Shown here: in pieces, positions 9,950-22,830 of the stretch | Layout: each line of letters begins with the position of its first letter | Numbering within the stretch: position 1 is the stretch's first letter | From: Isoetes taiwanensis | Lineage: Eukaryota > Streptophyta > Lycopodiopsida > Isoetales > Isoetaceae | Length of the DNA: 64,000 nt | Direction of reading: 5' to 3' | Assembly: GCA_021234155.1 (NCBI GenBank) | Contig: JAJEKV010000040.1 | Location: forward strand, 6,225,278-6,289,277 | The notes under the pieces: model-generated | The model's database searches: none | Told to the model about the DNA's origin: nothing | What the model saw: the letters and a program-made list of their open reading frames with translations, nothing else | Position numbers and translations under genes: made by a program

Positions 9950-12900
9950 TGCCTCCGCGCTGGTCTCGAATTGCCGGGCTTCCCATGGCGGCGTAAGGGA
10001 GATAGTCTCAACAGATTTGCTGCAAAACATGGATCTCATCTTCCCCTCCTTGAAACATTGGAGCATCACGGTGACCCGCGAGGATACGAGACTTGCCGTG
10101 ATACCAGCACTACTCAATGCCAATGATTGCACAGAAAGCGAGGGGCATGGGGGTTGCATGCTACTACCGAAACAACCTTGGCACAATCAATCTCCTTGTT
10201 CAAAAACGTATAAGCACAACCGGTGACTTGTGGGTGAGTGTGCAAACCGGCAAGAGTGCACCCTTCTTTGTGGCATACCGCTACTTTCCACATGCGTGCA
10301 GTTAACTTCTATCACACCCACTTTCGGATGTGGATAGGCCGGATCCCTATGTCGATCTATATGATGACATCACTTAGGCATGTCATACTCATAGAGACTT
10401 CAATGCACGCAGACCGGTAGAACAACCCATGAGATTTGATCCCTTGACCGATGATATATTGTAGTTGCGTCTGCAGAAGGAGCTTACACGGACATCGATG
10501 ACAATCAGGTCACGCTGCTATGGTCGAATGATTGCTTTTGCTCTATGAAAGATCTTTGACACGGTAATCTCGCAATGGGCGACCGGTGGCCTTCCACCAT
10601 AAAACACTTGTAGGCGGGGAAAACCGGGGCGGATCTAGTGTGGTGGACTATATGTTGGTGCTGGCGGGGATATGCATGTCATCAAGCACTTTCGGTGGGA
10701 ACAACTAATAGGGATGAAGAGATCGACTCGGACCACTTACCACTTTACTTGAAGTTGGCTTGGCGGGTTGTGCGAACCCGGTGCAACAACTCCTCACATG
10801 CCTCAATTTGCGGCGGATTATGAACATCACGGGGCTTATGCCCGGTCTTATAGATGACTGGCATAAATTTTGCAATATTCTACACTAGAGCAACAGACAG
10901 GGCCGGGGCGATGATGTGCTTAGGATTTGCCCGGCGAGAGGTGCTTTGGGATAAGCGCCCGCTGACGGACCTCCGGGGAACACAACCTTCCCATGTAATC
11001 AATGGTTTGATGCACGAGTGCAAAAGGAACACAAATGCGGGCTCGCCAAGTCCACGAACCCCGCTTTACGCCCACATGCGGTCAACCGATGTCGCATCTT
11101 CTTTAAAGCTAAGAAAGCCGGTACATTCGCGGTAGCATCAAGGGAAATGTTTTACCTCTGGAACGTCACCCGGGACATTCGGCGAAAGGGGTTCTTAGAA
11201 AGCGGTACAACCCACGGGAATATCGCCCCGGAAAGGTGGAGGCAATACTTGCAAGATTATCGACCCTCGGGGTGCACATGCGGGGATTACCCTTGCAAGA
11301 AGGCCCATCTTTGGAAATCACGCATTCGGACGTGGAACAAGGCTTCTGGCCGCCTTGCCAATGGGAAAGCCGGACTTGGATGGTATGCGGTGAGAATTGC
11401 TTAAGTGGGCGGGCCGTCCATAATACGATCTTGTGGCCGCCTTTGTTCAACAAGGCATTACAGAAGGCTTCATTTCACAAATGGACCAATAGCGGTTGTT
11501 CCCATCTATAAAGGCGGTGACCCACCCGGCCCGTCCCAATTCTGGGAACAATCATGAATTGATTCGGTGTTTGCAAACCGCTTACCGGGATTCTCGAAAG
11601 CGGTTAATGATGCTGGGCAAAGCGGCCAGAGGTGGGCCCTCACCTGTGCGGGATTCGACCCGACACTCAACCATTGACCACATCTTCACGCTATAACTCA
11701 TTGAAGACGGTGAGAACCGCCATCGATCTATATTGTTGTTTTGTGGATTTTTGCATGCGAAGGCATTTGACACCGCCCCTCATGGGAAAACTATGGGCAA
11801 GACTGCAACAACTGGGGTTCCTGTAGATTTGCGTAATGCCGTGATATGAAAGATGCTCGGTCGGTTGCGCAGACAAACCAGCCATTTGATAGTAGTATCG
11901 GGGGTTCGCGGTGATGCCCTCTCTCCCAACATTGTTTGGGCTTTACATTGATCAATTGGGGAGTCGGGCTTGCCGATAATGGGGGCTGGAGCTCACCTTC
12001 TCTATCGATCATCGACAGCCAATATATGCTGAAAGGACCTCCTAGTTTACACACCAGCGGACATGCAACGACATCTCGATGCCCTGGACATTCCCCGCCA
12101 AGGAATGATATGGCGTCAACCCTGGCCAAAACTAAAGGTGGTTTTCATATCATCTTCCCGCCACCGAGGTCCCTCCTTCGCCTACAAAGGCGGAATGTGG
12201 AAGTTGCATCTACATACAAGTATTTGGGAGGAGTTTCCTTCTACTATGCACTGGGACACATCCATGCGGCCACAAGTGACGGCGGCTGTACTTGGCACTA
12301 TATGCGATGCAAAACAATAGTCATAGAGCGGAGTTGTATGATTGGGCCCATCAGTCACACTGCTCAAGGTCTTAGTAGAGCCCGGCCCTTTATACGGTGG
12401 AAGTATGGGGCCCAGAGTATCACTTGCTACTTGGAATGACTTGAGCAGGTCCAAAAAGCCTTCCTAGTAATGAGCACTAGGGGTGAAGTCCATAGTCCAA
12501 TATCAAATTCCTACTGCAGGGAGACAGATTCTTGCCTCTTGGGGCCCCCCCGATAAGCATTATTGTCTATTTTTCAGAAGGTGGTCAATATGGGCGATGC
12601 TCGTCTCCCCTAAACTAGCTTATATCATGGCAATGGGGGCCGCAGCGCCCTCAAGGCCTGGGCGGAGGGAAAAGAGAGCTCAATGGTTGGCTAGATGGAA
12701 TGTGCAGGAGCACATGTGCATACATGTGCAAAAGAGGCAGATCACCATAGCTTGAGGCAATATCTTGATGCTTGCTTCCTCAGCAAGCTTTGGGATGCCA
12801 ATGCCCTTGAACATGTCAAGATAGCACACTACCAGCGCCACATAAATCCCACATTGGAACGAGGCCCGCAATGCTACCTGCGTACCCACTTGCCCATGAA

Positions 12901-13110
12901 AAGGCGCAGACTCATTGCCTCCATTCGCACAGGGGCACATCATCTTCGAATTGAGACGGGCAGATGGATTGGTGAGCCACGCCAGGACAGGCTCTGTCAA
13001 TGCTGCCAAATGGGAGTCATTGAGGATGAATCTCATACCCTTCAAAGTTGCCCAGCATATGATCAAATTCGGACGCGCTATGCTGAGTTGGTCAGGCCTG
13101 GCCAACCGTT
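9950..13110 (+). pseudogene. LINE endonuclease-reverse transcriptase, copy 1, broken
   Basis: Plus-strand remains of a non-LTR retrotransposon polyprotein. In order: an AP-endonuclease-like region (9960-10450), an RT palm motif FVDF followed by AFDT (about 11739-11772), a LSP...TLFGLYID segment (about 11910-11955), and a C-terminal finger CQCC...HTLQSC (about 12990-13056). The YADD box, intact in copy 2, is damaged here near 12024. Dozens of small indels break the frame, so it cannot be active as shown. The FVDF..AFDT motif differs from the usual plant L1 form (KAYDRVEW type), suggesting another LINE clade. Confidence 0.75.
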
Positions 13111-13397
13111 ACATGTGACATTGAGCACAGCATCCGTACGGGTGCTAGGATCATACCTTCAGAAGGTTATGGACATGCGAGATCAGCTATGTCCTCGGGC
13201 ACAATGTATATATACATTGATGTATACTTGTACAGTTTGACAGCATTCTTATTACTGCCACGGTTTTTCCCTCGAAAACCCTTCGGGGCGGGGGTTTTTT
13301 AACCCGGACAGTAATAAGTTTGCTGCGCTCCTTATGGGTCCCATAGGCCGAATTGGCCCCAGTGGACGATAAAAAATCATTCTCATTCTCATTCTTA
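13111..13397 (+). mobile_element. LINE copy 1 3' end with microsatellite tail
   Basis: Ends with CCCATAGGCCG, GTGGACGATAAAA and then three TCATTC repeats near 13377-13395. The same terminus, with a different tail, is found at about 28118, and a related one at 61530. This fixes the element's 3' end and plus orientation. Confidence 0.75.
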
Positions 13398-13425
13398 CCT
13401 TCTCTCCTTTGGTATACATGCCTCT

Positions 13426-13650
13426 CTACCTCCTCGGTTTGCTCCTCCTGCTGGGCTCCTCTTGGGCCACTTCTTCTTCTTCTTGTGAAGATGATGTGGA
13501 TGCCAACTCCAATTCCTCATAGGAAGTTCTTGACGCATTGAGGGCTTGGTCTACTACGGTGTCGAGGAATTCATTTGGTGAATCCGAGGTACTCAAATTT
13601 TTATCCCGCCTCGGTCGCGAGATGGAATCCGCTTGTTTGATGCACTCCAT
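13426..13650 (-). CDS. Fragment of first internal ORF of element D
   Basis: A 74-residue frame starting at 13650, about 280 bp inside the primer site of element D, where elements A and B carry the H3-like gene. It starts MECIKQAD, then has an acidic Ser/Glu-rich stretch (STSSSQEEEEV) and a basic end. A KQ at positions 5-6 is the only echo of MARTKQTARK, so identity as an H3-like tail is a guess from position and composition. It is cut off near 13400 by the LINE end. Confidence 0.35.
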   Translation of the reverse strand: MECIKQADSISRPRRDKNLSTSDSPNEFLDTVVDQALNASRTSYEELELASTSSSQEEEEVAQEEPSRRSKPRR

Positions 13651-13927
13651 GACAGCTAGGGAATTTCTTTTCTAGAATTCGCCATGCAATAGGGAAAGGC
13701 TCGAGGATACAATCTTGGAAGTTTTATAAAATAGAAGGTTTAGGATACAATCTTGGAAGTTTTAAAAAATAGAAGGTACTTTTAGAGAGATTTTTAGAGG
13801 TCACTTTTCTTTTGTATGAATGCATTTAGGACTGTGAGTTGTTAGTTAATGTACTTTCACTAATCACTTAAGTATCTTTCAAAAAAACTATATTTCTTTT
13901 GCAAACATTGTCCAAATACTGATAGTT
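13651..13927. other. Leader of element D with a 39-bp duplication
   Basis: Non-coding. It includes two adjacent copies of AGGATACAATCTTGGAAG plus TTTTAnAAAATAGAAGG, near 13703-13740 and 13742-13779. No long palindrome is present. Confidence 0.5.
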
Positions 13928-13939
13928 GCTCGAATACCA
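13928..13939 (-). promoter_or_regulatory. Primer-binding site of element D
   Basis: The minus strand reads TGGTATTCGAGC, two mismatches from TGGTATCAGAGC, the complement of initiator tRNA-Met. It is placed one base from the LTR start at 13941. Confidence 0.65.
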
Positions 13940-13940
13940 T

Positions 13941-14828
13941 TGTGACGCTCCTTGTGCTATATATGACAACCCGCCATATTGAAGGACCTTCTCCATCCAA
14001 CAGCAACCCTTCGCGTGGGCCCTCTAGCTAGCCTGCATCTGGGATGGCCAAATAAACGAGCAGCAGACATGGAGGTGTCATTTTTGGCTCGTCCCCTATA
14101 GGCTCCTACGTCAGCAGAAGTAAACATAACAATGTAACCACTAGCAACAATATAACAACACGACTATCTCGAAGGATAGTGATAATCCATCCCATATCAT
14201 ATACATCAAATGAAGGCTCCTATCCGGGCTCAGACTCAAGGGGGAGTCGACTGACAGCTGGGGTCTCCAGATAGATCAGACTGAATTATGGCAATGACTT
14301 GGGCAATAGACGATGGTTTAGGGTTGACCACTCCATTGTCCTTCCTGTGCACACTTTGCAGATAGGCTAAATCAGGCATTGTGTGACTGTAACCTACCGA
14401 AGACGTAATCTTATGATACCACCTAATGAGGCTACTTCGAGTTGCATCTCCGCGATCCGATGAAGTAGGAGGATTGAACCAACATCATATATCAACATTA
14501 CTTGTCCTCAAATCGGAGCTGCAAGCCCAAACTGGGATCAGAAGCTAGTGGAGTCAAAAGTGGCCTAGGTTTAGGGTTTGGCCTTTTATGTATTAGGGTT
14601 CACATATGAAAGGCCACTCGGCCCCAATAGGGCGTATCCATGTGACGGGTCAACTATGGGATGAAGCCATATGAAAATGGGTTCCTTCCTTAGGTTGGCA
14701 AAGTTATGTAAATAACGTACTTGTGCCTCCACACGGTATGCATACAAGTCTAGTAATATAGATTTGTGTATCGTGAGCGTGACCTAGGGTATACGTATTT
14801 AAACCATTTACTCTAGGGGAACATCACA
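13941..14828 (-). mobile_element. LTR of element D
   Basis: Starts TGTGACG and ends ATCACA, 888 bp. It is homologous to LTR A and to the LTR beginning at 53413: shared are a GTAAACATAACA block near 14117, GGGTTGACCACTCCAT near 14321, a TGCACACTTTGCAGATAGG block near 14347 and GTTGCATCTCC near 14440. It is shorter than LTR A because a middle section is missing. Only about 0.5 kb of interior remains to its left. Confidence 0.75.
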
Positions 14829-15639
14829 GATGATGATTTGGACGACATTATGACATCGAAGACCAATTTCATGCTTTGACACTCTGTGTTGAATATTTTG
14901 TAAAAGCTTGTTTTAAATTGCTTTTCTTGCAATTTCATTAGCTATATAAGACCTAAGAACATACATGCATATATACATACATACATATTGGATACAATGT
15001 TTATGCAATATTTCTATTGTTATTTTTATGTTAAAAACCATGCAAATCTAAAAGAATACTAAAATGTCTATTTTGCAAGGTTGTTTCCCTCATACTAGTG
15101 GCACTTTTGTGTCAAACTTAGCCCCTTTTGTGTCAAAATATCTATGTATTTCGGCTTGACAATGTCGGTACATTGACACTTGCTTGATGCAATCACGTGC
15201 CATAAGTGCCACAATAGAAAATAGAGAATTGATGTCAAACTCTCCATATGTTTGACACTATAAAATGACACAAATGTTTTAAAGAAGGTGACAAGAAGCT
15301 ATTACAAAACATGATATAAATGCATAACAAAATTGACCCAAAACCTTAGCACTAACGACGTTATGGTAGGCACAAACTTATTGCTAGATTTGATTTTAAA
15401 TTGTCATAACCTGTCTGCAATACATGATGCAATCATCATTAAAAAAGCTAACAAAAAAGTACCAAGAATTTGACACAAATATGTCACAAATGCGATGGTG
15501 CTATTGACACAAGTATACTGACACAAGTTCTGACGCAATCGAATTGATTTGCATCACTTTCAAGCTTTTGACACAAATCTGACAAACCTTCAAAGTAGTG
15601 ACGCAAGGTTTGACACAAAACCCCTATCCTCTTGTAGTG
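14829..15639 (-). mobile_element. CACTA-like terminal segment
   Basis: The right edge read on the minus strand begins CACTACAAGAGGATAGGGG, the typical CACTA start. Inside are many short TGACACAA-type repeats (15110-15620), like CACTA subterminal repeats. No matching left terminus is clear; a possible degenerate one is near 15094. No coding sequence is seen. A microsatellite of CATA type lies at about 14963-14990. Confidence 0.5.
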
Positions 15640-16279
15640 TGTAGTTTTTTGTGGAACCCAATCTCACCCCCCAAGATTCGGGTATTGCTGTGGCAGATTG
15701 TGCACTGTTCCTTGAGGGTGAACACGTGGGTTCACAGGATCAACCCGCGGATCAGTGACCTGTGTCCTATGTGTGGTGCTTGTGTGGAGACCCTGGAACA
15801 CTGCATGTTTCTTTGCTCAGATATCCAGCCGGCATAGCAGTGGGTCCAGCGCCTCTTCCATACCTCGCTCCGTAGTCAAGAGGTTCTTTTCGGGGTGTAC
15901 CCTAACAGGTGGTCCCAGCTTCAGAGTCTGCCCTTTCATCTGTGTAAAGCCTAATTGTTGTGGCTAATTTGGAAGCGACGACGCATGAAGGTGTTCAGAA
16001 ATGCAGAGATGCAGTCTGAGGCTTTGGTCCCACAGTTGAGGTACAAATTATATCTCTCTTATCTGGCGTCCCCTCGGAAAGAGCAGTTCAAAGCAGCGTT
16101 CTGGGAAAGAACCCTCCACATTGTAGACAGTCTAGGCAGATTTGTGGCATGAGTCATAGATAGGTACACATGTTAGGTGGGTACAAGCTCTAGTGTGGGC
16201 AGGAGTACCCTAATATCGCTCATCTTGTATTTATTCTGGATCAATATTAGTTAATTTGATCCTTCAAAAAAAAAAAACA
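15640..16279 (+). pseudogene. L1-type LINE 3' fragment with zf-RVT domain
   Basis: A plus-strand frame, with one shift near 15835, encodes the C-terminal domain common to plant L1 elements: SPPKIRVLLWQIVH, then CPMCG with ETLEHCMFLC (a zinc-binding C-x2-C...H-x4-C pattern), then LLWLIWKRRR. It ends GRFVA with a TGA stop at 16150-16152. A run of 12 or more A at 16267-16279 looks like the poly-A tail. The 5' part is missing, and the fragment abuts the CACTA-like end directly. Confidence 0.8.
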
Positions 16280-16481
16280 TTATAGTATGAACTGGGAAAA
16301 GAAAATCTTGATAAAGAACTCAATATCTTACTAAGGAATTAAAAATGAACCAATTGCAATGCCGTTTACCTATAGAAGAAGAGGATGTACAAGGAATAGC
16401 TACTGAAAACACTATTCTGTTCTATTCATCCGTCACATTCTGCAAAAAAAAATGGAAAAAAAAAAAGAAATGATTAGACTA
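16280..16481. other. Spacer, nothing recognised
   Basis: AT-rich sequence between the L1 tail and the tandem duplication. It contains two poly-A-like runs near 16445-16470. No coding or structural signal. Confidence 0.6.
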
Positions 16482-17911
16482 GAGCATATATCAAGAAAAG
16501 ATATAACTATTCTGGTGGTTCCATCTCCTTTCAAATTAGGCACAAATATTTGTTTCATGTCTACTTCACATGACATATTTAGACAAAGAAATAGACTGTC
16601 ATTATCGCCATGAAGAGGAGAATAACCAGCTTCGTTACCTGTTAATTTTTGTTATGTCTCATCTCATGGCCAGAAAATATAAAGAACTTGCAATATCCCA
16701 AATCGGCATATCTGACAATATCCTTGGAAGAAATTGGCAGAGTTAACAATATTCTTGGAAACACACTGGGCCAAACGATCTCCATTTCTCTCCCTAAATC
16801 CTAAACCAAAAAGCTCAAGGTAAGCAAACTATTTACCAGGTAATAGCGGGTGATGTAGGCTGCAAAGAGTTGAAGGAATCTTCAAAAAGTGAGTGGTTCT
16901 TAGCAAAGGAAGCTCACTCAATCTAACTCTCAAGCTGATTAACATCGGCTGTGCATCCTTCCCGCATCTTTGAACAAAGGACAAACATCAAATGGTTACA
17001 AATTATTGAAGATTTGCATACAAGCTTAAAGGAAGCGGCCAAGAGCACCTCAGGCGCTAAAGCACCTTCCGCTGGAGCTCCAACGAGCTGACTGCAAAAA
17101 TAGTAGGCGGGAGAGTGTATATTTGAACGGAATGTTTGAAATAGAGCCCATGTTATATTTAGATCCCAACATATTCTTTAGAACATGTCAGATCAAGGGT
17201 CATCACAAAAACACATCACACCCCTGTATTAAAAATTGCTCCCCATACGTATCAATATACGTAGATACATATGCAAGAAAAAACAAATACATCCAATTGA
17301 ATCATCGAAACAAATTATTGAGCAGTTGAGAGGCCCATTATCAGTGAATAGAGTGTGCAACTCCAACAAGATGGGACTTCCTTGGATCTGTTGTCGCGTC
17401 ACAAAAAAAGGAGGCTTCATTCCAAAGCCATAACTTCCACATCGTTAGGTCCAACAAAAACAAACCCAAAAGGAACTGCATAGAAACAAGAGCCAAGCCA
17501 ACTATACATTCATCTAAATCTGCCACTCACTCCTACCTATAGTTACTACTAACAGAGTAATTCTGAGATTCAAGAAGAATAGCAGCAACAAAGATAGGCT
17601 TTAGCGAGAAGAAATTTGCTGAAGGCGCCATATTTTATAATTTGCATCAGACTCTGGCCCTGATGAGAATAAGAAGCATCCAGCTACTACAAAAGAGACG
17701 ACATAAGAAACGACACTGACTTTGTAGGCCAGAAATAGGAAGGTCATGCACAGGACAAAAGTTTAAAATTGAAATCATGGGAAAAAAAAGTCAAAAGAAG
17801 TAAATAAACCCCCTTTTTCGCTGCTCCATTACCCAATCATAGACAAACAAATTTGGAACCTTACTGCTCTTCCTTGTCACTTTTTCCGACCAATTAGATG
17901 TACAAGATCTA
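16482..17911. repeat. 1.4-kb direct tandem repeat, unit 1
   Basis: Begins CATATATCAAGAAAAGATATAACT and ends GATGTACAAGATCTA. It is followed immediately by unit 2. No TG...CA ends and no intervening interior, so not a pair of LTRs. No long reading frame and no domain recognised on either strand. The two units are close to identical, with scattered small indels. Confidence 0.85.
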
Positions 17912-19310
17912 CATATATCAAGAAAAGATATAACTATTCTGGTGGTTCCATCTCCTTTCAAATTAGGCAAAAATATAGCGCATAACACTTGTTTCGTGTC
18001 TACTTCACATGACATAATAGACTGTCATTATCGCCATGAAGAGGAGAATAACCAGCTTCGTTACCTGTTAATTTTTGTTACTGTCTCATCTCATGGCCAA
18101 AAAATATAAAGAACTTGCAATATCCCAAATCGGCAGATCTGACACTATCCTTGGAAGAAATCGGCAGAGTTGACAATATTCTTGGAGGCCAAACGATCTC
18201 CATTTCTCTCCCTAAATCCTAAACCAAAAAGCTCAAGGTAAGCAAACTATTTACCAGGTAATAGCGGGTGATGTAGGCTGCAAAGAGTTGAAGGAATCTT
18301 CAAAAAGTGAGTGGTTCTTAGCAAAGGAAGCTCACTCAATCTAAATCTCAAGCTGATTAACATCGGCTGTGCATCCTTCCCGCTGAACAAAGGACAAACA
18401 TCAAATGGTTACAAATTATTGAAGATTTGCATACAAGCTTAAAGGAAGTGACCAAGAGCACCTCGTGCACTAAAGCACCTTCTCCGGAGCTCCAACGAAA
18501 TTTTCGCAAAAAATAGTAGGCGGGAGAGTGTATTTGAAACTAATGTTTGAAATAGAGCCCATGTTATATTTAGATCCCAAAGATATTCTTCTAACATGTC
18601 GATCAAGGGTCATCACAAAACACATCACACCCCGATTAAAAATTGCTCCCCATAATGATCAATATACGTAGATACATATGCAAGAAAAACAAATACATCC
18701 AATTGAATCATCGAAACAAATTATTGAGCAGCTTGAGAGGCCCATTATCGAGAAATAGAGTGTGCAACTCCAACAAGATGGGACTTCCTTGATCCGCTGT
18801 CGCCACAAAAAAGGAGGCTTCATTCCAAAGCCATAACTTCCACATCGTTAGGGTCCAACAAAAACAAACCCAAAAGGAACCGTATAGAAACAAGAGCCAA
18901 GCCAACTATACATCTAAATCTGCCACTCACTCCTACCTATAGTTACTACTACTAACAGAGTAATTCTGAGATTCAAGAAGAATAGCAAAGAACAAAGATA
19001 GGCTTTAGCGCAGAAGAAATTCTTCAAGGCTTATATTTTATAATTTGCATGGACTTGCCCGATGAGAATAAGAAGCATCCAGCTACTACAAAAGAGACGA
19101 CATAAGAAACGACACTGACTTTGTAGGCCAGAAATAGGAAGGTCATGCACAGGACAAAAGTTTAAAATTGAAATCATGGGAAAAAAAAGTCAAAAGAAGT
19201 AAATAAACCCCCTTTTTCGCTGCACCATTACCCAATCATAGACAAACAAATTTGGAACCTTACTGCTCTTCCTTGTCACTTTTTCTGACCAATTAGATGT
19301 ACAAGATCTA
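17912..19310. repeat. 1.4-kb direct tandem repeat, unit 2
   Basis: Same content as unit 1 from the ATATATCAAGAAAAG start to GATGTACAAGATCTA. Differences cluster as short deletions, for instance near 18184, 18380 and 19022. The pair indicates a local duplication by unequal crossover or template slippage. Function unknown. Confidence 0.85.
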
Positions 19311-19789
19311 TTGCGCAAGAAGAATTTAAGAAATATCCCATGTATAGGATGCATCAAAGATGGTTCTTATAATATAGCAGAGTCGGTATAGTTTAACATG
19401 CAAGAGAACGTCGCACATGATGCTTTTCAGATCATCATCGCATGTGATACTAGAGCAAATGCCATCCCCCGCACAGTGAACACTATTATGAACAATGCAA
19501 AGGTGATCATGAGCATTATTAATAACAATTGAAACTTAAATATGGATAATGTTGTTTTTCCACAGGGTTTCAGTGTTTCATAACATTGCTAAAAGCATAT
19601 GTACACATACCATACATTTATTTAGGGTTAGTAAAGCATGATTACGAGATTCAAAATGACCATCATCCTTGTTGTATTAACTATATGTTTATCTGGGACT
19701 AAACAAAATACGAAAAATGAAGGAAAATTATAGGAAGGAAGGAAGTATATTTTAACGTGCAAGAATGTATTTTAACCCATTGAACCATT
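19311..19789. other. Unique AT-rich spacer
   Basis: No coding or repeat signal seen. It ends at TTAA just before the second long homologous block. Confidence 0.6.
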
Positions 19790-21390
19790 AATACAAGCTA
19801 TCATCTTATTTCAAGCGCTTTATACCAAATGGGTGAAAATTTTACCTACAATAAGTAACGACTCTCATGTTTTAACCTAGAATATTTGTTGTCAAAATCC
19901 TTGAAATATAGAAACCTAACATTGCTATTAGAATACTTAAAGCCCCAATTGAAGAAGATTGGTCTCAAGGTCAAAGTGAGGTCGACATTCAACTCTTTCC
20001 TAGCTAGATTTGAAGGTCAAGTTCAACAAATTTTCTTGAAGTTCCCCTTCTTTCATTCCTTGCCAAATTCTTAAGCCAGCATCCTACAAGCCCTAGTCGC
20101 GCAAGTCAATAAAGGAATTTACATTGCATAGCAAATGTGTTTTTTGATTGTCATGTCTGGGGTGGAGGCTCTGACTCTTTCACCTCTCCTACACAACCAT
20201 TGGGGAATTTGCGATGTATGAATTCTCCCCCCACTTTTTTTTTTTTTTGGAGGGGGGGGTGTAGTTGCAGTCATTTGAGTTAGGTTTCTACTCCCTCTTT
20301 TTACCAAAATTCTCAACGTCTCATTTTTTTATTCTCTCTCCAAACTTCAAACTTCAATTTGGTCAAAGACTAGAGGCTAAAGTCAACTTTAGATTATATT
20401 AGGTAAAATCATAAAAGGCCACTAGCAGTAAACTGTGGGGTGGAAACATTCCCAACTGAATGCCAACCCAAAAGTCACTGCAGTGTTTTCACATTTGAAC
20501 CTCTATCATACTGTTAAGTATGATGGTATGGAAAATGACCAGGATAGGTAGAGCGTGTGTTAGAGCGAATTTTAGAGCCCCTATGTATTTTTCCTTGGTG
20601 GAGGTATTCAAACCCTAGTGTTGTACTGCACATTTGGTGGAGGTACGAGTCCCTCCATGTATGTGTTTATTGTTCTTTTTGCATGTCTGACTCGGCATGA
20701 GGATGGAGGGGAGAGTGGTGTATGCTCCAGAGGCTGAAACGTGGCCATTTTCATCAATAACTCAGTGTATCATCTCTAGACATGCATATGGAGCCATAGC
20801 AATTGAAAAAACAGAGTTTGAATCTATCGGCCATTCCGAATGATCCCAAACAATTTTACTACTGCTAAAGTCACTCTTAACTTCTAATTGCCACATCGGA
20901 AGAAGGATAAACGACCAATTTCAACCTCTAAAATATAAACCCTTCAAGAACCTAGTACCTCAAAGGATTTATGTTTTGAAGGCCATATCATAGCAAGGTT
21001 TAACCAGGATCTTGTACCATGTCATCATGTAGAGGGAGGGTGTCAATGCTGGAAGATGGATCCTTGAAACCTTATGGAATTAGCATGCCTCAAAAGTCCT
21101 CTCCCAAAGTTTTTTGGACTTGTTCAAAAAAGGGTCCTTGAACATAGGATTCAACAGTGCACCGCGCAAATGGCTTTTCCAAAAGTGTCGAAGAGGCCTT
21201 TGGCACAGTCTAAGTGACGTCGGACCCTTTTGGCTGCTACACAAATAATTTGGCACTGAATAAATCGTTAAATATCATTCTAGCTCATTTGGAAGCTAAG
21301 GTTATTTTGTCCTAAACTTTCCTGGTCCTCCTCCCCTTCTCTTAAACCGTAGGTGCTCTGAAAGCCGGTCACACGTTTTCAATTATAACT
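19790..21390 (+). repeat. Long homologous block, copy 2, leader part
   Basis: Collinear with 5275-6840 and almost identical, including the unchanged 62-residue frame at 19886-20074. Because LTR A abuts copy 1 but not copy 2, the LTR insertion is younger than the duplication or second insertion. Confidence 0.8.
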
Positions 21391-22190
21391 GGAGATCTGA
21401 AAGTCCGTTTCAGCCGAAATCTGTTGCGTTGGAAAGCCATCTCAGAGTTCTTTCTATTGGTATGTGATTTGCATATGTTTCACTGATTATTTTACATCAG
21501 AAACGCAGATTTTCGGGCTGCAAATTGGGGTCCCAAAAAACCCTGAAGTGCTGCTGGTGCTGCCCAAACAATTTTGATCATATCTGGAGATCAAGAACTC
21601 CGTTTCTGCTGAAATTTATTGCGTTGGAAAGTCATCTCAGATTTCTTCTTATTGGTACGTAATTTGCATATGTTTTTAATAATTTTTCCTCTGCAAAAAC
21701 TCGAACTTTTTGGCTGCAAATCGAGGGCGCAAAAAAAACCCTGAAGTGCTCGTGGTGTTGTCCACATACTTTCTATCGTATCTGGCGGATTTTAACTCCG
21801 TTTCAGCTGAAATTTGTCACGTTGGAAAGCTCCCTTAGTGATCTTTCTGAAGGTATGTGATTTACATGTGTTTGAATGGTGTTTCCATAGCAAAAGCACA
21901 GATTTACAGCCTGCACCACCACTCTGTGGTTCATATTATATTTTTGTTCATATCTCTTTCTCTGTGACTCGGTTTCTCATGAAATTTATATCTTTGGAAA
22001 GCTCTCTCAGAGTTCTTTCAAAGATATTTTATGTTGCTAATGTTTAGACAGGATTTCAGAGCAAAAACAACAGATTTTCAGTGCTGGCTTTAGGGTTTCC
22101 ATTGTTCGATTTTTTAGCACTATATACTTTTCTTCATATCTATTGATCCGGCAGCTGCTTTTGGGAGCAATGCATATCATTGGAATTCTT
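21391..22190 (+). repeat. Tandem ~190-bp monomers before LINE copy 2
   Basis: Same four to five units as at 6847-7650, starting near 21390, 21579, 21779, 21950 and 22138. Identity to copy 1 remains high here, in contrast to the sequence just downstream. Confidence 0.75.
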
Positions 22191-22414
22191 GTTCTCGGAT
22201 GATTATAAAGACATATGGTTTGTACACATTCGCTTAAGATCCGAGAGGAGAAAAACAACAAGTTTTTGCAACCCGATTTTAAGATTTGGGATTCGTGAGG
22301 GTGTGATACCATCCAATCACCTTGGCTTAAAGCATTTACATGCGAAGCCTTGCGCATCCCGTCTGTAAGGGGGGAAAACCATTGCTTATTTTCATTTCGA
22401 GACCGCCGTGTAAG

Positions 22415-22830
22415 AAGATGGCGAGAGGTTGCACTAGAGGTTGCGCTTGATTTATGCACTTGAACGCTTTGCATTGCGTGTCCGTAAGGTTAAAGAGCCC
22501 ACGACTTGTTTCTTGCACTTGGAAGCCTACTCCGCCTCTCCGACATGGGAAGCTTTGGGGGGCGCCCCGTAAAGGACGTAGGTTGTGCGCATAAGTGCTT
22601 GGAGGCTTTCGGACAAGTGTCTATAAGGTGGCGAGGTTGCACTAGAGGTTGCGCTTTGATTTATGCACTTGAACACTTTCGCATGGTGTGCAGTAAGGTG
22701 AAAAGAGCTCGCACTTGCTTCTTGCGCCCGGAAACCCTGTGCACCGCTTCCGACATGGAAACTTTGGACGGGCGCCCGTAAAAGCGCGGAAGGTTGTGCA
22801 TCATCAAAGTGCTTGGAGGCTTCGGCATTG
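22415..22830 (+). repeat. Two ~210-bp repeats in LINE copy 2
   Basis: Counterparts of 7860-8300, with the same GAGGTTGCACTAGAGGTTGCG starts near 22425 and 22635 and the same order of segments, but with many indel differences. Confidence 0.6.

Noticed and set aside
16482-19310. The 1.4-kb direct repeats as a pair of LTRs
   Set aside because: They are adjacent with no interior, and lack TG...CA ends, primer site and polypurine tract.
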